Positions 56,590-64,000 of a DNA stretch of 64,000 bases are shown in pieces. The DNA is taken from contig NC_092877.1 in the NCBI RefSeq assembly GCF_028372415.1, positions 388,045,342 to 388,109,341 on the forward strand. Direction: 5' to 3'. The DNA is from Notamacropus eugenii (Eukaryota > Chordata > Mammalia > Diprotodontia > Macropodidae). Under the pieces are notes generated by a model. That model searched no databases. It had not been told where the DNA came from and saw nothing but the letters and a program-made list of their open reading frames with translations. Every line of letters starts with the position of its first letter. The stretch's first letter is position 1. Both the position numbers and the translations under genes were made by a program.

Positions 56590-59484
56590 ATCCTGCCCAC
56601 ACAATGGCGATGGCTTTCATCACATTCAGCCCTCCCCAAGGACGCTATTTGGGGGTGGTGGAAGCTCCAGACAGACAGACTCAATCACAGAGAAGAGGGC
56701 TGAAGGTCTTGTCCCCTCTAGAGAGCCTGCAAAGTGAGCGCCTGGCTTCCATAGGAGCCACATGGTCTGTGCTGGTCAGGCTCAGGGGTGACCAGCTGGC
56801 CCAGCTGCCCCACCAGGCCTGTTTGGGAGGGTGGGCTCTATCCCCAGGGCCCAAAGTAGGAAATCTGAGGAGCAGGGGCAGAATTCAGTTACCTATGGTA
56901 GCGGAGGAAGGGATGGACAGAGACATCAGAGTGGACGTGGTCTAAACTAGGGTTCATCTACTGGTCAAGGAGAGTTAGGCGAGACTGAAGACCAGGGAAG
57001 GCAAGGGAGTGGTAGAGGGGAGGGGAACAAAAGGGGGAGGGCACTGAAGGAGGGAAAAGAGCCAGGGACTGGGCTTCAGGTATGAGGTAGTGACACCTGG
57101 ACTCTCTAGACCAGTCGCCCACTAGGCATCCCATCAGCATCTGCTCCTGGAGTGGCCTGCCGGGATGAGCCACTCAGAGCCTGGGTGATACTTGCTTGTG
57201 TGCCACCTGGGCTCGCTTGGGGCCTCCCGGAGACCTCCGCACAGCCTTTCACACCAACTAGCCTATTTATAAAGCTCTCACCGTGGGGCTGTGGTGGAGG
57301 CTTGGGAGGGCCAGCCAGCGGGGTCTGAGGTCACCTCTAAGTCCTTGGAGGCCTCAGATGGGCTGCTCCCCACTTGAGCATTGAAGGTCCAGCCCCAGCC
57401 TCCCCAGGCACAACCATCTTAGGAACTCCTGAGAACAGGAGAGGACCTCATCTGTGAAGGGGTTTCAGGCTTTCAGGCCCTGGAGTTGGAGACCTTTGCC
57501 ATCCTCTCAGCCCACACCCATTAGGAGGAGGAGGGGGAGGAAGTGGTAGAACCTCCTTTTGATGCCAGGCCCCACCCCCTACCAGGTGACCATGGTGGGC
57601 TCATGCCCCCTGGTTCCTGATGCAGCCCAGCCCCTCCCTGGAAAAGGCCAGCAGCCTCTGTTGAAAGCCTGAACTCGCTAGCATTTTCCAGTTCTCTGCT
57701 TCTCTGGTGGTATGTCCCTATGCTCCTGATGGCAGAAATCCAGACATCTCTAGATGCCCCCTCCCCAGCCTCAGCCCTGGTGGGCTTACTCCCCGGCCAT
57801 TCCGCCTTCATGTAGCTTGGTCTGAGAAGAAAGACAAACGAAATTCAGTTGTCCCAAAGCAAAATAAATATTTACTAGAAACCCAAGTTCCTGATTCAAG
57901 TACACAGCCCTGCAGGGCATTCACTCGGCTGGCCTCCTCCCAAGACCCAGCCCACTCAGTGTGTCCGTGGAGCCCCCCACACACACATCCCTTCTGGGAC
58001 TTATGGCTAAGGAACATCCATCAGAACTGAGTGAACGGCCAGCGGTGGCCTGTTGTGGCCAAGTGAGTTTGTCCTTGGAAGGCCAACTGGCCTTGCACCT
58101 CCAGAGGGGACTTGGGCTCCTGGGGCCAGGGAACCCTCGAAGAGGCTGCTTCACAGTGCAATGTCTCCTTCACCTCCTGCACCCCCTCCCAGCAACATGG
58201 GGGGAGGACATAAAGTTGATTAAAAACACAGGGAGGGCATCAGCTCCTTGCACAAAGCAGATGGTGAGTGTAACATGGCAGCTTCCCACCCCCCAGAAGG
58301 GGAGCTCCCCTTTACCTTCAGGCAAGGCCTCCCCTAAAAGTGAAGTCAAAGTGCCAGTCCTCCAGATGCCCCAGCTGCATCCACTGAGATCATATCTGGG
58401 AAGTGCCTAGGGCAGGGTCTGCTCTACAGTAGGCACTTAATACATGCTCACTCTCCTCCCCCTCTGACCTCAACACTGTAGGTGAGTGCTCTGAGTCTGT
58501 GCACACACACTCTGCCAAGGTGGGATGGGGGTGCCTGTAAGTCAGTAGGAACAGCCTTGGGGAATCCCTGAAGGCCACATTCAAGGACAGAACGAATCTC
58601 ACCCAGCCCCCTGGGGACAGCATTGTCCTGGCTCTGACACCGAGTTATCAGCCACCTGTCCCTGGAGGTAGGCAGCCCTCCCCACCCCTCCACTCGGTCT
58701 CCTTGGATAAGGAGATTAGAGAGCACTCCCTGCTGGCATCCAGCCCTCTCTCCAGGGAGTTGTGGGATTCGTGCTGCCCAGCGTGGGTCTGCAGCTATGC
58801 TGTGTGTGGGCAGTGACTGAGGGAAAATATCACAGCTTGACTGCTAAGTGTGCATATGGGTTGGGGGAGAGGCAGCAAAGGAATGAGCCCAGACTGATGG
58901 GACTCACAGGCTGGAGACCTGCAGCCAGGAGCTCTCCTCATCGCAGGGGCTCCGTGAAGTGTTTTTGGCTCCAAACTGAAATGTTTTATGTTAAACACGT
59001 GGCTCACTATGACTATTTGCCGGTTTATGGGGTTCCTCCACTTGGAGAGAGAAGGGACAAATGTGGCCCAGTCCCCCTCCCCTAGGAGACTCCTGGGATC
59101 CCACAGACCAAGAGTTGGGCAGAGGGCCCCAGCCCTCATGGGGCACAGGCCCTGCACCTGCTGGGAAGGCAACGTGAGGATGGAGGAGGAGGTTGGGACC
59201 CCCACCACCAATGTCGGCCCCTCTGTGGCCAGACACTCTGGATTTGCACAGACTTCACAGGACTTTTTGCCAAGTGACCAATGACGAAGGGTCTCACCTG
59301 CTGAACAAGCCAGGTAGGGAGATAGACCTGTGGAGTCTCAGAGACTCAGGCCTAGCCTGCTGAGCCCCTCTCACAGGCACCAGGGACAGCGCTGTCCGCC
59401 AGTCCACAGGTCCTGGCTCATGGGGCCAAACCCGATTCCCAAGGACTTGGGTCCTGGGGGGCAGCCTCATGCTCCCACTGCTGA
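56590..59484. other. ASPA-TRPV3 convergent interval and TRPV3 3' UTR
   Basis: There is no coding exon. From 59484 leftward this should be the TRPV3 3' UTR. Its end is not resolved, because no AATAAA is seen on the minus strand (AGTAAA at 57876-57871 is only a weak candidate). A short MIR/L2-like piece lies at 58380-58450. Confidence 0.5.
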
Positions 59485-62400
59485 CTACACTGAAGTTTCG
59501 GGAACTTCATCCATCTCATCAAACGCGTTGAGGGTGGTTTTGCTGTTGTATCTGGATGAATCCTGGGCTTTGCTGAAATCTGTTAGGAAAGGAAAGAAAA
59601 GAAGGGGGGGAGGGAAGGAGAAAGGTCACTTTGGAAATCCGTTCCCCCTCCCCCAGGTTTCTAAGCACATCCACACCATCGACTCCAGCCCTAAAGCTGG
59701 GGGGGGGGGGGGGGGCGGGGTACCCTCAGAGCTTCCCAAGTCACTTAGAAAGTCTTGGAATGAGACCCAGGTCCAGTGGCCAGAAGCATGGCCGGCCCTG
59801 GGCCTGGCCTCCAAGTCTGACCCATCAAATGGCACAGGCCACAGCTGACATTCCCCAGTAGGACCTTTGAGGCCCAAGGTCCCTAAGGTCACACCAGTAC
59901 AAAGTAGGCAGTGTAGGGTAGTGGGTGGAACCCTGGGCTAGTCCTGTGATCTAAGGACAGTTACTTCATCACTCTTGGCCCAGTCCCTTGACCTACAAGA
60001 AGTTAATGAAACCAGCACCTGCCTCCCTGCTAGGGTGCTAAAAGCCATCCACACACACGTAAACGGAGGAGGCGTAGATAGATAAAAGGTGTGGAAGACA
60101 GGAACCTGGAAAGCTCAACGTGAGGTACACATTTACCTAGGTTGGAGCATGTTAGGGGGTCACTGGCAGAGTACTTGACAGTAGAAAGGACCTAGTTTTG
60201 GAGGCAAGGGACCAGGGTTCAATCCTGCCCCTGCCCTGTGTGACCTCTCTGGGCCACTAAATGCCTAGGAAACAGGCGCTGTCTGTATGAGAGTCTTTGG
60301 CTTGGGAGGCACTCCCCAGTGCAGGAGGCTGGAGGGACCTTGGGCAGCAGGAGGTGAACAGTGACCTCAGGGAAGCCAGCGGCAAGAGGAGAGGCCCTGT
60401 GGCCTTGGGATCAAGCTACCTTGGTTGCCTTAGGCAGTCCTCTGCGATCCTCTTTGGGTATGAGTGCCTGGGGGCCATCAGAGTCTCTGCAGGGTCCAAG
60501 AGGACTGGGGCAGGGATGGGTCTGGCCTCCCTACTATCATTGTCTCTGTGACCTTGAAAGGGAGCAGCTGCTCACTGGCACCGGTCAGGGGGGCTCAGGA
60601 TCAGCATTCCATGCCTGCCCAAATCTTCCAAGAGAGGCCTTCCCTGTTTCCCTGAGGGCCTACCTGGTTCAGAGGCCTGTGGGATCACTACCCATCCTGT
60701 GTGGCTTTCATTTGAATCTTCCCAGTGGGGCTTTCTTTGCATTTTCTGGACTCTGCACATGGGCTAACTATGGGCTGCCCCCTTGCACCATGTGGCTGGG
60801 CCAACTTTCCTTCCAGCTGGGCATTCTTCTGCAGCCTAACCACCCCTCTCCATTGCCTCCTGGGCAGATGATCCTCAGCGCAATTATTTGGAGATGGCCA
60901 AATGCCATGACTTGAAGCCAGACACCATCCTTGGAGGAACCCTAATCTCAGCTACCAGGGAAGCTGAGGCTGGCAGATCTCCTGAGGCTCTGCTGGCTGG
61001 GCATCTGTACAAAGTTTGGCACCCATATGATGAGCTCTTGGGAGCAAGGAGCCACAGGTTTGTCTAAGGAGGAGTTAACCAGCCAGGTCACAGACAGAGC
61101 CAGAAGAACACCCTCCTTGACTGGACTCTGGGTCAGACATTCTCCACGACAGTGGGGAGAACCTTTGGGGAAAAGCCATCTTCTTGTTTTACATCTTTCT
61201 TCATACAAATAATTGTCCTGGATGATATATTAACCCTCCTGACTCTGACTCTCTCTCCCTATTTTACATATACATACATACATATAGATATATATATATG
61301 TATATCTATATATGAAATCTTGATGTTCGCATGGGAGACACTTCACTAGAAAAGTATCTATAGAGTAGAGATCGGCTAACTGAACCCAATGCTTTCCGAT
61401 AATAAGGGAAAGGAAGTCCAGCAGCTCCTGTCTTCTCAAAATCTCCCAATCAGCTGTATTGTTGAAAGGAGGTGTGCTGAGGGGGGCTGCTCATGGAAGC
61501 CTGCCTGCTCCCTCAGCCTGGCTGGGGATTATCCTCATAAGGATGCTGTCCAGGTGGGAAGGAGGTGTCGGAGCAATGGTCTGATTACCGTTTTTTGGAG
61601 TCTGAGATTTTTTCACATCCTTGGTGTTCTCTCCTGCCTAGACTTTGACAGTCAATCCCTTGGTGTTCTCAGAATCACTTCAACTGTGTGTGTAACTGGT
61701 CAGTAAAGCCCTTTCCACCATCTTTGTTTTCTTCAGTGGCATGTCTTTCCCTCCCTCATGACACACATCAAGGATGGTGAGGTTAGAGCTGGTCCTCCAT
61801 GGTGGATGTGTCCACAGACGGTTTCCATCTTCCATCTGTTGGTCATCTTTCCAGCTTTGTCCTTAAATGCTGGTGGGTTGACTTGCCTCTTTAGGTCTCT
61901 CACGGAGCTTTTCTTAGAGCTGGGTTTTCTTCCTCTCCTCCTCAGCCTCTCACAAGGTGACCCCATTCATATACTTTCATGACTTCTCAGGGAAGTGTTT
62001 GAAATGAGCCTCTAGTGGCTCCACCAGCCTGGCTTTAAGCTGCAGGCTCTCTACACAGTGCTGGGATCACTTGATCTCAAGGACCCACCTCATCTGTTGG
62101 TTTCCCATTTAGGGGCATCAATCACTTTTTAAATGGGTCAGGGTGGAGTCATCTCAATTATCTGCTATCTCTTCCTTTTTCAAACTCTCTCTCTTAATTT
62201 TAATTTTGGTCTTTGCTCTAACATGATGACTTGGGCCATCATGAAGAATGCCCCCCACCTCCATAAGGAGCCATAGTCTATGAAAATACAATCCATTTCT
62301 TTTGGGGGGTGATGTGATGTGCTGCTCACTAAGCCTATAACTCCCTTATTTTCTTCTTGAGAAATGTCTTAAGGAGGTGTGGATGTGAACATAGACTGTC

Positions 62401-63443
62401 CACAGGAGTTGGACCTACTCCTTCTGCCAGGTGCCTGAGCTGTAGTCTTGTGGACCTTTGCCTCTCTCCAGCTCTGCTCCGAAGTCACCTTCTGGCAAAA
62501 TGGAGATTTCTTTCATGGGAGGGGGCATCAGGTTCTTTGTAGAGTCTCTCCCACAGTCTTCATCCTCCACCATGGCTGGTGCATAAGCTGCAGCCCTTCT
62601 CCATGACTTTCTGACAAATACTTGCACTGCCCCATGAGATGGCCGGATGTCTGGCACATTTTGTGTTTTGGTCACATTGGCCACACAATAGAGTTCCCCC
62701 CCCCCCATCCCATCCTTTTCTGGGAGAAGCCACAGACCATTTCCTCCATGGAGCCCCCTTCTCACTCCTGGTTTGGTGCATAGCAAGTATGTCCTTCAGG
62801 TTGTCCACTCCAGGGTCACAGGACAAGGGTCTCCCATTCACTGCCAGCATCAAAGTTGAAGACAGTAGGCCAACGATGGCACACTTCTCAGCACCATTTG
62901 ATGGCTCCCCACCTACCACTCTTCCCCATCACAGAACCAGTAGACTGGCCAAGGCTCAGTAGCCGAGGCTCCCTCCTCGCAGGGCCAGGCCAGCTTCCCC
63001 ATACTTAGCTAGGCTGGCTCTTGGGAAGGGCTCATGGTGGAACCTGCCCCCTGTTAGCGCAGGCTCCAAGAACTCTTGAGCCATAGGAGTAGGACAAGGA
63101 AGGTCCTCCATGATGGATACTCATTTCTAAAATGAGATAGAAGGAAAGTTGAGCTTGTTTGGAGACAGAGACGCAGCTGGGTCCATGGCGTGTCAGGACT
63201 CCAGACTCCCAGCCTGGGGCTTTTCCCATTGGCTCACTCTGACTTCTGAGAATTCTAGCTTGTAAAAGTGGTGGACCTGAGGTCTGCATCCCAGTCCCTC
63301 CCCCAGCCAGGATGCCCCACCCCCTCCTCCAGGGCATACAATCCAGCTCTGCAGGGACAGTACCTAGCCTCCGAACGGACCCTGGATCTTCATTAATGAA
63401 GGAAACGTGAGTTTTCCATTCCGTCCATTTTACTTCATTTATT
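59485..63443 (-). CDS. TRPV3: TRPV3 cation channel, last two coding exons (partial)
   Basis: TRPV3 is a warm-sensitive, calcium-permeable channel of skin keratinocytes. Two minus-strand exons encode its cytosolic C-terminus: 63443-63364 and 59579-59485 (stop TAG 59487-59485). The first reads [19 protein letters not shown] then PGSVRR. The second reads [20 protein letters not shown] then [11 protein letters not shown]. Both match the human TRPV3 end almost residue for residue (human [36 protein letters not shown]). The junction splits a codon as G|AT (Asp) in phase. Upstream exons lie to the right, outside the window. The last intron of about 3.8 kb contains a 7SL pseudogene. The gene is convergent with ASPA, as in human. 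Confidence 0.96.
59905..60260 (+). repeat. Two MIR-type fragments
   Basis: 59905-60060 ('ggtagtgggtggaaccctggg ... tacttcatcactcttggccc') and 60180-60260 ('aggcaagggaccagggttcaatcc...tgtgacctctctggg') follow the tRNA-head and core pattern. Confidence 0.7.
60917..61135 (+). pseudogene. 7SL (signal recognition particle) RNA pseudogene
   Basis: The segment follows the 7SL order. 'taatctcagctacc...gaagctgaggctgg' matches the 5' Alu-like domain. 'gtacaaagtttggcacc.atatgatgagctc..gggagc' and 'ccacaggtttgtctaaggag' match the central domain. 'gttaaccagccaggtcacagacagagc' matches the GGTGAACCGGCCCAGGTCGG region. Similarity fades after about 61135, before the 3' end. Many changes fall in paired stems, so it is a dead copy. 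It sits in the last intron of TRPV3, on the opposite strand. Confidence 0.88.
61263..61315 (+). repeat. TA-rich microsatellite
   Basis: Mixed ATAC/ATAG/TATA repeats. Confidence 0.9.
61320..63360. other. TRPV3 last intron, right part
   Basis: I see no exon, RNA gene or clear repeat. A C-run lies at about 62698-62706. Open frames here on either strand show no known domain. Confidence 0.45.
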
Positions 63444-64000
63444 CTGTACAAATAACAAAGACAAAACAGACTCGTTACTCGCTAGCCAAGGATGCTCTTG
63501 GCTGCCAGCTGGCTCCCAGGCCCCCCTCTCCCTGGCTGGCCCTTCATACTTTGTGGGAGGGTCACACAGGGGCCTGGTAATGGACTACAGGAGGCCTGGA
63601 CACCAGCCCCCTTTCTCCCACTTGCTAGCTGGGCCCTCCCCTGTTGGACCTCAGTTCCAACAAAATGGGAACGAGACCTGCTCGGACAGTGACACCAGGA
63701 GATCCAGATGATCAAAGGAGAGGGGGGAGGTGAGTACCCCACCATGAGGGGGCCAGGCTGGTCAATGAGGAGGGGGAGGGATCTCACCTGGGAGGAGGGT
63801 GTAGCCCCAGAGAGGTGGGCTGTGGTCAGGTCAATGTGGGGAACCGGTGAAGAGCCAGGCAGTGAGTGAGCAGCATGCCTGGACAGGCAACCCACCCTCC
63901 GAATCCCACAAAGAGCAGCCCGGGCTCCTGGCCACTGAAATTGTGTCTGATGAATGGCGGTAGCACATGAAAGATATGCCTACCATGCAGCCTCCTTCCT
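63444..64000. other. TRPV3 intron upstream of the penultimate exon
   Basis: GC-rich sequence. I do not find the preceding exon, which should end in a phrase like FRLCLR. Confidence 0.45.

Noticed and set aside
1-64000. CRISPR arrays, bacterial operons, tRNA genes or complete viral elements
   Set aside because: The tandem arrays are microsatellites and minisatellites without spacer structure. tRNA-like pieces are SINE heads. No virus-derived coding region is recognised.

Overview
The window is vertebrate nuclear DNA, almost certainly marsupial (metatherian). It has split genes with GT/AG introns and one CpG island. The repeats are a marsupial-style mix: L1 copies with the distinctive marsupial 3' end, a half-L1 (ORF1-only) copy, an RTE-clade LINE with SINEs that share its 3' tail, and many old L2 and MIR/CORE-SINE fragments. 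I cannot name the species from sequence alone.

Four protein-coding genes are readable. (1) 4.4-18.2 kb, plus strand: the last two coding exons of an LHFPL-family tetraspan membrane protein gene. (2) 36.9-22.5 kb, minus strand: SPATA22, a meiotic recombination factor. All eight coding exons can be placed in a phase-consistent model; two middle exons are less certain. (3) 41.6-56.3 kb, plus strand: ASPA (aspartoacylase), complete in six exons and 313 codons, with every zinc and catalytic residue present. (4) 63.4-59.5 kb, minus strand: the last two coding exons of TRPV3. SPATA22-ASPA-TRPV3 is the known human 17p13 order, with SPATA22 and ASPA divergent and ASPA and TRPV3 convergent. The LHFPL-like gene, tail-to-tail with SPATA22, is not the neighbour expected from human, where olfactory receptor genes lie.

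Layout: 1-3.2 kb half-L1; 3.2-17.5 kb LHFPL exons and a repeat-rich intron (RTE LINE, RTE-tailed SINEs, L2, GGAA arrays); 18.2-22.5 kb intergenic; 22.5-36.9 kb SPATA22, with nested L1s in intron 2; 35.4-37.2 kb GC-rich promoter island with two minisatellites, one made of four NRF1-like sites; 37.2-41.6 kb intergenic L2 and SINE; 41.6-56.4 kb ASPA; 56.4-64 kb ASPA/TRPV3 interval and TRPV3 3' end, with a 7SL RNA pseudogene in the TRPV3 last intron.

The genes do unrelated jobs: a membrane tetraspan, meiotic repair, N-acetylaspartate breakdown and a cation channel. I found no operon-like system, CRISPR array or clearly new protein system. The most notable points are the LHFPL-like gene at this locus, the tandem NRF1-site minisatellite in SPATA22, a tandem duplication that creates a decoy splice acceptor before ASPA exon 4, the 7SL pseudogene, and the nested L1 insertion with a visible target-site duplication.
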